The position numbers and the translations under genes are program-made. Below the pieces are notes generated by a model that saw nothing but the letters and a program-made list of their open reading frames with translations, had not been told where the DNA came from and did no database searches. A stretch of DNA of 64,000 nucleotides from Campylobacter portucalensis (GTDB lineage Bacteria; Campylobacterota; Campylobacteria; Campylobacterales; Campylobacteraceae), in the NCBI RefSeq assembly GCF_009690845.1, contig NZ_VWSJ01000007.1:1-64000 (forward strand), in the 5' to 3' direction. This document shows positions 9,481-18,985 of this stretch, one piece after another. Positions within the stretch are counted from its first letter, which is position 1; the number at the start of each line of letters is the position of its first letter.

Positions 9481-11738
9481 AAAAAATCTTTCTAATATCT
9501 GCTTTTTATCTTCTTTGATTGCTTTATTGTGTGTAGCACAAAATGTGCTTTTGAATGAAGTTTCTGTAGAATATAAAGAAAAAAAAGAAGAAGTGGTGGA
9601 ATAAATTCGCTTATAGGATCAGTAAATTTTAAAACTATTGTCGTTGATGATATTATACAAGGTGATAAAAATGCAGGCTTTATGACAAAATTTTTGGTGG
9701 CACAAATGCTGCTGCTCAAAGCTATATAATAGCTCTTGCATTAAAACATCAATTTTTAAACGATTCTCAAATAGGATTTTATTTGCAAGCAGTATCCGTA
9801 AAATTTCTCAAGATTATGAAAATGGGGGGGGGTATAAACATAAAAGATGTTGATAGAAAGGATATAGAAAAAGCTTGCACAGGTTATATTTTATCAAATC
9901 ATACTAAGTGTGAAAAAGAGTATAGAAAAAAGCTTAATAGAGCACATTTTTAGCCATCACTACTACAAAATAAACCAAAAAACAACCTCACAAAAAAGAA
10001 TATATAGATGAGCATAATGAATTAATTTTGCAATTTAGAGATCTAAAAATAGCCCTTTCAGGTAGAAAAATAGTAAATAATAACTACCAAATAAATTAAA
10101 TCTCAACAACAATAAAAATATAGATATCAAAATGCTTTATGCATATAATGCAGGAGAGCAAAAATATGAAAATGTTCTAAATTTAATAGCAAAGAGATAA
10201 AAGAGAATTTAATTAGTAAAAATGCATCAAAAACATTCGATATAAGTCAGGCTTTTTCTTTGGAGCTTTTATATGATACAAAACTAGAAACGACTTTTGG
10301 TATGAATTTGCTTAAAAATAAATATCAAAAAAATCGCCATCCAAAAGAGCTTGCTTATAATTTTGAAAATGGAGAATCAGATACACCAGATCAATGTCTA
10401 GAATATGATGGAGGAAAAAATATCCTAAAGGCTATATTCAATGCATGCAAAGCACTAAATCAAATACATTTCAACCTGATGGTAAACAAGAAATTCAAAC
10501 TTTCTATCTTTATAGCACTTTAAGACATAATACCTATACACTAAATTTCAATATCAACCATCAAAATATAGCTACTAATGAGAAATTTTTCGTAGATATA
10601 AAGGCACAGGTGGTGAGTGACCTATTGGTAAATTTAAAAATGGTACTATAACAGGAAATAGTTTAGCTAGACAATATAGAGGAATTTTGGCTTAAATATG
10701 CTAAACAATATTGCAAATTTAAAGAAGATAAAGACAATGATGGCAGTGAAGAAGATACGTTTTTTTAGAAGATTATAAAGAATAAGATTTATCAGTGCAA
10801 CAAGGAAGAGATGGTAAATTTTATAACTACTCATTTGGATTTTCAACAAATTTTCACGAGTTTTTTACGCCTTTCATAATCTACTCAAAAACGCATAGAA
10901 TTAAAGAGGTATATTTCTCAGAAATTGGAAATCAAGCTGTCGGAATAGACTTAAAGACAGAGTAAGCTAGGACTATAGAATATGCTTTAACTCATATAAA
11001 GAGAGATTATTTAGCGATAACGATACCGTAGTCTTTAAAATGCTATTTTATAACCAAAGATAAAAGACTATATTATTAATGCAAAAAGAGAGTGCAATAA
11101 CAAAAGCAAGTTTAACTGCTATCCGCACATAACACACCTAAGCCATCCAAAAGATGTAAACATAAAGGATTTGAACTAGAGTTTAACTACGATATAGGAT
11201 TTTTTATGCAAATTTAGCTTATGCACACCAAAAGACAGACCAGCCAAGTTCTTATGCTGCTGCAATTGTAAGAGCGGATGCTTCTACAGCAGATAATATA
11301 TGATATCAATGCTACCAAAAAATTATGGATCAATTGAGCTTGGACTAAGACTTTTTGAAAAAAAAATTGACAATAGGAACAACTGCAAAATATTACGGCA
11401 AAAGTAAACGTGCTAAAGTAGCAAAAGCTAAAGGAGATGCTATCATTCCTGATGTTTATTCATCAAAATTTAATAATGAAAGCAAAATGCGTATAAGTGA
11501 AACAGAAGAACTAAAAGCACAACCGATAATTTTTGATTTTTATGTCATATTTAGACCAAATGAAAATTTCACCATAAAAGCCGAAATTCAAAATTTATTT
11601 GATAAAAAATATATAGATCCACTTGATTCAAACAGTAACTCAGTAAGTCAAACTGACTTTATAATGGGTATTGGAGATATCACTACGCTTAACAACTACT
11701 CAAAAAGGGAGAGCCTCTTTAATAAATTTTATATATAA
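9480..11738 (+). pseudogene. TonB-dependent receptor (iron/heme-uptake type), heavily frameshifted remnant
   Basis: Pieces of one outer-membrane receptor are spread over all three frames. A signal peptide plus NEVSVEYKEKKEE lies at about 9480-9604, a plug-like piece (VVDDIIQGDKNAG) at 9640-9720, KDVDRKDIEKACTGYI at 9842-9950, then YDTKLETTFGMN from 10260 and HNTYTLNFNINHQ near 10530. Barrel pieces (EFFTPFITYSKTHRIKEVYFSEIGNQAVG) lie near 10855-10945. The C-terminal end, 11355-11738, holds NENFTIKAEIQNLFDKKYIDPLD, a motif typical of receptor barrel ends. Stops and frameshifts are too many for one phase switch, so the gene is dead. Loss of an iron receptor leaves the ligand unknown. Confidence 0.85.
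9824..9832 (+). repeat. G9 tract inside the receptor pseudogene
   Basis: Nine G in the coding direction. With eight G the two flanking pieces (SQDYEN-GGG-INIKDVDRKD) would read through in one frame; with nine they do not. The gene is broken in many other places, so the tract is now silent, but the receptor may once have been phase-variable. Confidence 0.75.
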
Positions 11739-11836
11739 GAATTAAACAATTTTTATGCTCTTAAATTTTATGAATTAATATAAATATCTGGCTTCTTTTT
11801 ACGAATTAAAAAATTACAAAAAAGAGATGTTTAAAT

Positions 11837-11962
11837 ATGAAAAAATGGATTTTTATATTTTTTATAGCTCTTGCAATTACTAGATGCAAAGCTTTGATTA
11901 GTGTAGGCGACCATAATACAAATTCTTACACAGATAAAAAATTTAAACTACAAAAAGGATGA
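11837..11962 (+). pseudogene. Short secreted-peptide reading frame, probably a gene remnant
   Basis: Forty-one codons from ATG at 11837: MKKWIFIFFIALAITRC followed by KALISVGDHNTNSYTD and a stop. The start looks like a real signal peptide, possibly a lipoprotein (LAITRC is a poor lipobox). It follows the receptor remnant in the same direction and has AAAGAGATG upstream as a possible RBS. Most likely the 5' stub of a gene whose body is lost. No family recognised. Confidence 0.4.
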
Positions 11963-11989
11963 AAAATAAATAATAGTTTTGAAGAAAAA

Positions 11990-12277
11990 CAAGTTCTTTA
12001 AGTTTTGTTTTGATAAATTTTATAAATTCTTGTATTCTGCCTCTAGTGCCTGATTTAAAATTTTTTTGTTGCTGTGTTAAAAACTCTGTAAAGTTTGCGT
12101 TTCGTTTGTTTTTATATTGTAGCTCTAGCTCTTTGTGATAGCTCTCTAAATTTTCTCAATCTTTATCTAGCTCACAATAACTCTCTTTAAGATTCTTATA
12201 TAAACTCATCAATTCTTGAATTTTGCTCTCTTGCTGATTTATTGTATTGTCTATAGGTGTTATTATTTTCCTTTTTT
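11990..12277 (-). pseudogene. Coiled-coil protein remnant with an internal stop
   Basis: An open minus-strand frame from about 12277 is broken by TGA at 12156-12158 and then continues. It is rich in K, E, Q and L with a heptad-like pattern (NQQESKIQELMSLYKNLKES, then ENLESYHKELELQYKNKRN, then EFLTQQQKNFKS). No start codon with RBS is visible. It resembles the coiled-coil tail of a mobilisation or plasmid protein in composition only; I do not recognise a family. Confidence 0.35.
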
Positions 12278-12951
12278 AAATCATTATTTTATAAGTTATC
12301 ATTGTTGTTATTGCAGATATTATTTCTATTAATCCTACCTTGATATCTACATAAATGCTAAATTTAAATTGATATTTATTAAATTTATGTTTTTACTATC
12401 TTATATAATTGACTTTTTATTTATACTCAATAAATAGCTATAAAGAATATTTTGCAACTCACGCAAATCAAACGACCCTAAGTTTAAAAGGCTCTTATGG
12501 AATTTAAATAATAATTTGCTTATGGCTTTTTAAGAATCACCACCACATTTTATTTTAATACATTGATGCTTGAAATAACCGCCATCTAAAGCTTTTAATT
12601 TTTATTTTATCATCACAAGCTTTATTAAAATCAAAAGCTATTTGCACGCATTGTAGCTGAGTTAATGTGAATTTTGAACTCCAGCTTTTAATTGCTAAAT
12701 ACCATAAGTATCTATTTGCTATTTATAAAACGAATTTAGCTTATTTAATACTAATCAAATATCGCACAAATTAAACAAAAACTCTGAGATAATGTTTTTA
12801 TTGATAAAACTAGTTCTAGATATTAAATATATGCAAATTTTATTTTAAATATTACTTTAAGTCAAGATATAAATTTACTGAAGCATATATTTTAAAAATC
12901 AAAAATATCTAAAAGCTAAAACTAAATTTATATCTAAAAATAATCCAAATT
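12278..12951. other. A/T-rich stretch with no intact gene
   Basis: No coding region above 50 codons with a start and RBS. A minus-strand piece at about 12548-12700 (LAIKSWSSKFTLTQLQCVQIAFDFNKACDD...) stays open for roughly 45 codons without a start. It may be another gene remnant. Together with the two remnants before it, this makes 9480-12950 a graveyard between two intact operons. Confidence 0.5.
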
Positions 12952-13452
12952 TTATTCAAAATATTGCTTAATGCTATCTACCCAGTTTGAAATTCTATCT
13001 TCTGACTTTTCTTCTTCATTATCATAATCAAGCACTAAGCCAACAAATTTTCCATCATCGCCCAGTGATTCACTTGCTTCAAAATCATACCCATCGCTAC
13101 TTACTTTGCCAATATTTATATCTGCACCAGCTTCGACTAATTTATCATATAGTTTTTTCAGGCCGTTGCAAAATTCATCACCATAACTTTGACTATCACC
13201 TACGCCAAAAACAGCAACTGTCTTGCCATTTAAATCAAGTCCTGAAAAATCAAAATATTCCCAATCATCTTGCAAATCACCGCTATTCCAAGTAGAAGTA
13301 CCACATATAAGCTTATCATAACCATTTAAAGTATTAGCATCGGTATCTGCTATATTTATAACATCACATGCTAAACCCAATTTTTCACATATAGTTTTAG
13401 CTGCACTTTCTGTATTTCCCATCGAACTTCCATAAACTATCGCCAATGACAT
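12952..13452 (-). CDS. fldA: Flavodoxin
   Basis: Small FMN electron carrier. In epsilonproteobacteria flavodoxin is the acceptor for pyruvate oxidoreductase, which is encoded 1.2 kb upstream here. The FMN phosphate loop is GSSMGNTES at residues 8-16. CGTSTWNSGDLQDDW and GVGDSQSYGDEFCNGL are the isoalloxazine-binding loops with the expected W and Y. Its 166 residues fit the long-chain class. It follows the 239-aa unknown gene with one base between stop and ATG, so the two are probably co-transcribed. RBS is AAAGGAATTAAT. Confidence 0.93.
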   Translation of the reverse strand: MSLAIVYGSSMGNTESAAKTICEKLGLACDVINIADTDANTLNGYDKLICGTSTWNSGDLQDDWEYFDFSGLDLNGKTVAVFGVGDSQSYGDEFCNGLKKLYDKLVEAGADINIGKVSSDGYDFEASESLGDDGKFVGLVLDYDNEEEKSEDRISNWVDSIKQYFE

Positions 13453-13453
13453 A

Positions 13454-14173
13454 TTAATTCCTTTGTATAATTTTATTTGTTATTGAATAAGGCACTAATT
13501 TAATGGTCTTATTACCATCTAAAATAGAGCAACTATTTACCGAAATATGTTTGCAAAAACCATTTTGTTTAGGCAAAACTAAGTAAATTTCCCGACTCCC
13601 ACTACTTAAATCAAAAGCTTGCTCAATCTTATCATTTAAAGCTTTTTTATTTAAGTCAAATTTCAAAAAACATGGAATCACGCAAAGATGAGTGCCATCT
13701 TTTTTATTTAAACGAATCATTTCATCTTTTATCACAATCCCATTGTTACTATGTTTTAATAATATCTTACTAAAAACATAATTTTTAAAGAGAAACTCGC
13801 TATCAAAAATCAATCCTGGATTCTCTTTAAAAAATATCATTTTAATAAATTTAGCAACTCTAAATTTTGGAGATTGTAACACAATTTGATTAATATTTTT
13901 TCCATAATTTTTAACTATAAAATTTGATATAGGGCAAAATTTTATAGTTTTATTATTTTGCAGGCTATGAGATTTTAACAAAAAATCTATATAAAGAGTG
14001 AAAATTTCCTCTAAATTCTTAGCTTTTTTTGCAAAAATCAAAGGTATTTTTAGCTCTTTATCTACACAAAAATTATAAAAAATTATAAAAAACAACCTAA
14101 TTTCATATCTACTATAGCTATTAAAAATTTCTGGTATAAATTCTCTACCACCAAAAATAAAACCAAATTTCAT
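13454..14173 (-). CDS. Protein of unknown function between flavodoxin and a DUF2325 protein
   Basis: 239 residues, basic, no signal peptide and no clear membrane segment apart from a hydrophobic stretch near residues 27-37 (IRLFFIIFYNF). Visible landmarks are FGGREFIPEIFNSYSRYE at the start, DEMIRLNKKDGTHLCVIPCFLKFDL near residue 155 and a cysteine pair CKHISVNSC near the end. I do not recognise a family. It begins one base after the DUF2325 gene stop and ends one base before the flavodoxin ATG, so all three genes form one unit and may serve the same redox process. Confidence 0.7.
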   Translation of the reverse strand: MKFGFIFGGREFIPEIFNSYSRYEIRLFFIIFYNFCVDKELKIPLIFAKKAKNLEEIFTLYIDFLLKSHSLQNNKTIKFCPISNFIVKNYGKNINQIVLQSPKFRVAKFIKMIFFKENPGLIFDSEFLFKNYVFSKILLKHSNNGIVIKDEMIRLNKKDGTHLCVIPCFLKFDLNKKALNDKIEQAFDLSSGSREIYLVLPKQNGFCKHISVNSCSILDGNKTIKLVPYSITNKIIQRN

Positions 14174-14174
14174 A

Positions 14175-14489
14175 CTACTTTTTTTCTGAACAAAATTCTT
14201 TTTCTAAATTAAATACTTTGCAAAACTCGCAAAATACACAACTTACGCTTCTTTTTGCACAAACAAGAGGAATTTTTCTTTTTTTTGCATCGCTTTTTAT
14301 TTTTTTCATAGTATTGTGATTTAAAAATGATGTTAGCATTACCACACACTCAGTATCATTAGGAATAGACTTCCTATTTACTCTATTTTCATTTCTTGCA
14401 TCCCAGTGTTCAATTCTGCTAGCACCCAAATCTTTTAAAACAGCCTTGATTGGCGTTATTTCATCAGCTCCAATAACCAAAACAGACAT
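14175..14489 (-). CDS. DUF2325-family small protein with CxxC motif
   Basis: 104 residues. MSVLVIGADEITPIKAVLKDLGASRIEHWDAR at the N-terminus and VVMLTSFLNHNTMKKIKSDAKKRKIPLV in the middle fit the DUF2325 fold, a small Rossmann-like domain. The C-terminus carries four cysteines, CVFCEFC plus FC later, that could bind metal or an Fe-S cluster. RBS AAGGAG lies seven bases before the ATG. It leads the DUF2325-unknown-fldA unit, separated from nifJ by about 160 bases. Role unknown; a redox or metal sensing part is inference from the cysteines and neighbours. Confidence 0.65.
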   Translation of the reverse strand: MSVLVIGADEITPIKAVLKDLGASRIEHWDARNENRVNRKSIPNDTECVVMLTSFLNHNTMKKIKSDAKKRKIPLVCAKRSVSCVFCEFCKVFNLEKEFCSEKK

Positions 14490-14613
14490 ACATTCTCCTT
14501 AAATTTTCTTAATTATATAAAATTTATTCTTAAAAATCTCTGATATTAATTATCGTTTTGGTTATTTTTTATATTTTGTGTAAAAATGTAAAATTTAATA
14601 ATCTATATATGAA

Positions 14614-14644
14614 TTTAAAAAGAAAGAGAAAATATCCCTTTCTT
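14614..14644 (-). terminator. Rho-independent terminator of nifJ
   Basis: On the minus strand AAGAAAG and CTTTCTT pair, extended inward past a mismatch, directly after the nifJ stop. The stem is followed by TTTTTAAATTC. Confidence 0.7.
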
Positions 14645-14652
14645 CTTTAAAT

Positions 14653-17600
14653 TTATAATAACTCATCACTGTAATCAGCTGATGCTAAACGTTTTAGCTG
14701 TCTATATCTTTTTTGAGCATCTGCTTTATTTTTTGCAAAAAGCAAATCTGCTTCTACTGGATTTATCTTTTTTAAAGCATTATATCTTGTCTCATGCATC
14801 AAAAATTCTTCATAAAGATTAAAATCAGGTTCTTTTGAAGTTAATTTTAATGGATTTTTACCTTCTTTTATGAGGCGTGGATCGTAAGTATATGTTGGCC
14901 AATATCCACATTTAGTGGCTAATTCTGCTTGATTTCCTGAGTGAGATAATCCGCCTTTTATACCATGAGCTATACAAGGGCTATATGCTATGATTAAGCT
15001 AGGTCCTTCATAAGCTTCTGCTGCTATTATTGCTTTTATAACATTTGCTTGCGAGGCGTTTGAATTTATTTGGGCTACAAAAATATTTCCATAAGTCATC
15101 ATCATAATGCCTAAATCTTTTTTTTGCACAGGTTTTCCAGAGGCTGTAAATTGAGCAATAGATCCTGCTCTTGATGATTTTGAGCTTTGTCCGCCAGTAT
15201 TTGAATAAACCTCAGTATCTAAAACCAAAATATTTACATTCTCGCCACTTGCCAACACATGATCTAGTCCACCATAACCAATATCATAAGCCCAACCATC
15301 GCCACCTATAATCCATTGAGACTTATTTGCTATATAATTTTTTAAAGATAAAAGTTCTTTTACTCCCTCGATTTCTAAATTTTGCTCTAAAATTGGCACT
15401 AGCATATCTCGAATTTTTGCAGTTTGAGAACTTGAATTTTTATTTTCTAACCAATCATTATAGAGTGCTTTTAAAGAATTTGGTGCTTTGTTTTTTGTGC
15501 TAAGCATAATATTTTCTATTCGGTGTCTGATTGTTTCAGTGGCTATTTTCATACCCATTCCAAACTCAGCATTATCTTCAAAAAGCGAATTTGCCCAAGC
15601 TACACCTTTTCCACTTTTATCTTTTTTATATGGCATAGATGGAGCAGAACCCCCATAAATAGAGCTACATCCTGTCGCATTTGCAACTATCATATGATCG
15701 CCAAAAAGTCGAGTTATTAAAGTAATATAAGGCGTTTCTCCACACCCTGGACAAGCTCCGTGAAATTCAAAATAAGGCTCTGAAAATCCTACGCCTTTAA
15801 CACTTTCATTGCTCATTAAATCGTCTTTATAAGTTACGCTTCCAAATAAAAAGTCTGCATTTTCTTGCTCGCCTTTATTTAATTCCTCTTCAAGAGGAAC
15901 CATAACTAATGATTTTTCTTTACTAGGACAATTTTGAGCACACAACTCACAACCTGTACAATCTAGCGGGCTAACTTGTATTTTGTATTTTAACCCTTTT
16001 ATCTCTTTACCTTTTGCATCTAAAAGATTTTCTTGAACTCCTGTTGGTGCATTTTTTTCATCATTTTCATCAAGTAAAAAAGCTCTAATTACTGCATGAG
16101 GACAGACAAAAACGCATTGATTGCACTGTATGCAGTTTGACGAAATCCATTTTGGAACCATAACCCCTACCCCTCTTTTTTCATATTGGGTAGTGCCTTC
16201 TGTAAAGCTACCGTCTTCACGACCTAAAAATGCTGAGACAGGCAAACTATCACCCCTAGCTGCATTCATAGGCTTTACAACTCTTTCTATAAAATCATTT
16301 CCTATATATTTATCTTCTTTTTTTGTGGTATTATCTAAATTTAACCAACTCTCATCAACTTCAATTTTTACTAATTTATCAGAACCTTGATCGATCGCTT
16401 CATAATTCATCTCAACTATTTTGTCGCCCTTTTTTGCATACGTTTTTTTAGCGTATTCTTTCATATGAAATTTTGCTTCTTCAAAAGGAATAATATTTGC
16501 TAATTTAAAAAAAGCTGATTGCATGATCGTGTTTGTGCGATTTCCAAGACCTATATCTCTTGCTAATTTAGTAGCATTTATAATATAGAAATTAACTTTT
16601 TTTTGAGCTAAAATTTTCTTAACTTTATTTGGAATTTTTTCAATAGTTTCTTTTGCATCCCATATAGAATTTAGCAAAAATGTACCATTTTCTCGAATAC
16701 CATCAATCACATCATAAATATCTAAATAAGCAGCAACTGAACAGGCAACAAAATGTGGATTAGAAACTAAATAAGTAGATCTAATTGGTTTTTTACCAAA
16801 TCTCAAATGACTTCTTGTATAACCACCTGACTTTTTACTATCATATGCAAAATATGCTTGTGCGTATAAATTTGTCTTATCTCCTATTATTTTTATAGAA
16901 TTCTTATTTGCTCCAACTGTACCATCTGCACCAAGACCATAAAATAAGCACTCTATATCATCGCTATTTCCAAGTGAAATTTTGTTACCAACTTCAAGAG
17001 ATGTAAAGGTTACATCATCATTTATTCCTATTGTAAATCCATTTTTTGGATCATCTTTTTTTAATTCATCAAAAACTGCTATAAGCTGTGCAGGATCAAC
17101 ATCTTTTGAGCTAAGTCCATATCTTCCGCCAATTATTAAAGGTGCGTTTTCTCTTCCATAAAATGCTGCTTTTATATCTAAATAAAGCGGCTCTCCTAAG
17201 CTACCTGGCTCTTTTGTTCTATCTAAAACTGCTATTTTTTCTACACTCTTTGGCATTACATCAAAAAGATATTTAACACTAAATGGTCTATAAAGATGAA
17301 CCTTGATAATTCCCACCTTTTCACTATTTTTATTTAAATGTTCAACAACTTCTTCTAATGCTTGATTTACAGAACCCATCGCCACAATAACTCTTGTGGC
17401 GTCTTTATCGCCATAATAGTTAAATGGCTTATATTCTCTACCTGTTATTTTTGAAATTTCAGCTAGATATTTCGCTACAATATCTGGTAAATTATCATAA
17501 AATTTATTTGTTAATTCTCTAGTTTGAAAGTAAATATCATCATTTTGTGCTGTGCCTCTTGTTTTTGGATGTTCTGGATTTAAAGCTTCATCTCTAAATT

Positions 17601-18204
17601 TTTGAACAGAATCATAATTGAGCAAATTAGCAAAATGTTTATAATCCATAACTTCAACTTTTTGAATTTCATGGCTTGTTCTAAATCCATCAAAAAAATG
17701 CATAAAAGGAACTCTTCCCTCAATAGCAGCCAAATGTGCAACCCCTGCTATATCCATAACCTCTTGCACGCTATCACTTGCTAGGATTGCAAAACCTGTC
17801 TGTCTGCAAGCATATATATCTTGGTGATCTCCAAAAATAGATAAAGCTTGTGCCGCCAAAGATCTAGCTGCGACGTGAATAACACCTGGTAGCATCTGAC
17901 CTGCTATTTTATACATATTTGGAATTTTTAATAAAAGACCTTGTGCGGCCGTATAAGTTGTAGTTAATGCTCCTGCTTGCAAAGAGCCATGCACTGAACC
18001 AGCAGCTCCTGCTTCACTTTGCATTTCAACAATTTTAACTGGCATTCCAAAAATATTTTTTTTGCCTTGGCTAGCCCAAATATCAGTATAATCAGCCATA
18101 GGTGAACTAGGCGTAATAGGGTAAATTCCAGCAACTTCAGTAAAAGCATATGCAGCATATGCAGCGGCTTCGTTGCCGTCCATTGTTTTCATAATTTTAC
18201 TCAT
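14653..18204 (-). CDS. nifJ: Pyruvate:flavodoxin/ferredoxin oxidoreductase, single-chain (NifJ type)
   Basis: Oxidative decarboxylation of pyruvate to acetyl-CoA and CO2 with electrons passed to flavodoxin, in the cytoplasm. About 1183 residues, the full length of the fused homodimeric enzyme. In order: pyruvate-binding domain I (YPITPSSPMADYTDIWA near the start), CoA-region domains, two ferredoxin-type clusters (CIQCNQCVFVCP near residue 690 and CTGCELCAQNCP near 745), then the TPP domain with GACPGCGETPY and the GDGWAYDIGYGG...N site. A TTG precedes the ATG at 18204, but AGGAGA sits four bases ahead of the TTGATG, so ATG is the likely start. The flavodoxin gene downstream is the natural partner. 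Confidence 0.95.
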   Translation of the reverse strand: MSKIMKTMDGNEAAAYAAYAFTEVAGIYPITPSSPMADYTDIWASQGKKNIFGMPVKIVEMQSEAGAAGSVHGSLQAGALTTTYTAAQGLLLKIPNMYKIAGQMLPGVIHVAARSLAAQALSIFGDHQDIYACRQTGFAILASDSVQEVMDIAGVAHLAAIEGRVPFMHFFDGFRTSHEIQKVEVMDYKHFANLLNYDSVQKFRDEALNPEHPKTRGTAQNDDIYFQTRELTNKFYDNLPDIVAKYLAEISKITGREYKPFNYYGDKDATRVIVAMGSVNQALEEVVEHLNKNSEKVGIIKVHLYRPFSVKYLFDVMPKSVEKIAVLDRTKEPGSLGEPLYLDIKAAFYGRENAPLIIGGRYGLSSKDVDPAQLIAVFDELKKDDPKNGFTIGINDDVTFTSLEVGNKISLGNSDDIECLFYGLGADGTVGANKNSIKIIGDKTNLYAQAYFAYDSKKSGGYTRSHLRFGKKPIRSTYLVSNPHFVACSVAAYLDIYDVIDGIRENGTFLLNSIWDAKETIEKIPNKVKKILAQKKVNFYIINATKLARDIGLGNRTNTIMQSAFFKLANIIPFEEAKFHMKEYAKKTYAKKGDKIVEMNYEAIDQGSDKLVKIEVDESWLNLDNTTKKEDKYIGNDFIERVVKPMNAARGDSLPVSAFLGREDGSFTEGTTQYEKRGVGVMVPKWISSNCIQCNQCVFVCPHAVIRAFLLDENDEKNAPTGVQENLLDAKGKEIKGLKYKIQVSPLDCTGCELCAQNCPSKEKSLVMVPLEEELNKGEQENADFLFGSVTYKDDLMSNESVKGVGFSEPYFEFHGACPGCGETPYITLITRLFGDHMIVANATGCSSIYGGSAPSMPYKKDKSGKGVAWANSLFEDNAEFGMGMKIATETIRHRIENIMLSTKNKAPNSLKALYNDWLENKNSSSQTAKIRDMLVPILEQNLEIEGVKELLSLKNYIANKSQWIIGGDGWAYDIGYGGLDHVLASGENVNILVLDTEVYSNTGGQSSKSSRAGSIAQFTASGKPVQKKDLGIMMMTYGNIFVAQINSNASQANVIKAIIAAEAYEGPSLIIAYSPCIAHGIKGGLSHSGNQAELATKCGYWPTYTYDPRLIKEGKNPLKLTSKEPDFNLYEEFLMHETRYNALKKINPVEADLLFAKNKADAQKRYRQLKRLASADYSDELL

Positions 18205-18301
18205 CAAATCTCCTGAATTTAAATCATATTTTTATAAGAGAATTTATTCTATCTAAATTTATTTAACATTTAGATTAATTTTAAAAACTTATATTTTTAA
18301 C

Positions 18302-18940
18302 TTATTTTTCTTTAATAATTAAAATTGCTTCCAAGCAATTATTGTAAATTTGAGTAGTAAATTTACTAAGCTCTTGAAAATTTGAGTATCCACAAGTCAA
18401 TGCAAAAGAGTTAATTCCTGCAGACTTTGCTGATATTATATCAAGTTTTGTATCGCCAATCATAAAAGCATTTTGCTTTGTTTTATTCATTAATTTTAAA
18501 GCCAATAAAATAGGCTCTGGGTCTGGTTTAGGGTTTATAACATCATCCTTACCAATAATAACTTTAAAATATTTTGCAATACCTAAATGTTTTAGCAATA
18601 TTTTAGAATTCTTTGACGTTTTAGTAGTAACCACTCCTAAATCTGCAAATTGATATGCTATAGAAATTGCATCTTTAACTGCTGGAAGCAAGGTTGTTGT
18701 TTGAAGATATGTTTTTTTATATTCACTTTTATATGCTAAAACAAATTTGTTTGCAAATTTCTCACTTATACCTAACTTAATAAACATAATATCAAGAGGA
18801 TAACCAATTAAACTCTTAACTATCTCATCGCCTGGATATTGCTCATTAAATTTTAAAAAAGATTTGCGAAATCCCTCTAAAATAGAGATTGTAGAATCTA
18901 TTAAAGTCCCGTCTAAATCAAAAAGAATTGTTTTTTGCAT
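18302..18940 (-). CDS. HAD-family phosphatase, phosphoglycolate-phosphatase-like
   Basis: 212-residue haloacid dehalogenase hydrolase. Motif I is FDLDGTLIDST at residues 6-16, with Asp nucleophile and acid. Motif II is VVTTKTS, motif III K at KPDPEP, and motif IV GDTKLDIISAKSAG. The helical cap between residues 16 and 85 is of the Gph/beta-phosphoglucomutase type. The family includes phosphoglycolate, pyrophosphate and nucleotide phosphatases, and substrate cannot be told from sequence. It lies between cadF and nifJ, an arrangement I recall from C. jejuni (Cj1477c). Confidence 0.85.
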   Translation of the reverse strand: MQKTILFDLDGTLIDSTISILEGFRKSFLKFNEQYPGDEIVKSLIGYPLDIMFIKLGISEKFANKFVLAYKSEYKKTYLQTTTLLPAVKDAISIAYQFADLGVVTTKTSKNSKILLKHLGIAKYFKVIIGKDDVINPKPDPEPILLALKLMNKTKQNAFMIGDTKLDIISAKSAGINSFALTCGYSNFQELSKFTTQIYNNCLEAILIIKEK

Positions 18941-18948
18941 ATTAAATT

Positions 18949-18970
18949 AGGATACCCAAAAAGGTATCCT
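18949..18970 (-). terminator. Hairpin after cadF
   Basis: AGGATACC at 18949-18956 pairs with GGTATCCT at 18963-18970, eight perfect base pairs with a T-rich loop on the minus strand, starting 16 bases after the cadF stop and ending 9 bases before the HAD gene ATG. The tail AATTTAAT is weak, so partial termination is likely. Confidence 0.55.
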
Positions 18971-18985
18971 GTTAAATAAAAATAA

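Noticed and set aside
9492-9719. 75-codon minus-strand frame at the head of the receptor remnant
   Set aside because: The plus strand here encodes a signal peptide and receptor plug pieces in order; the minus frame has no RBS or family.
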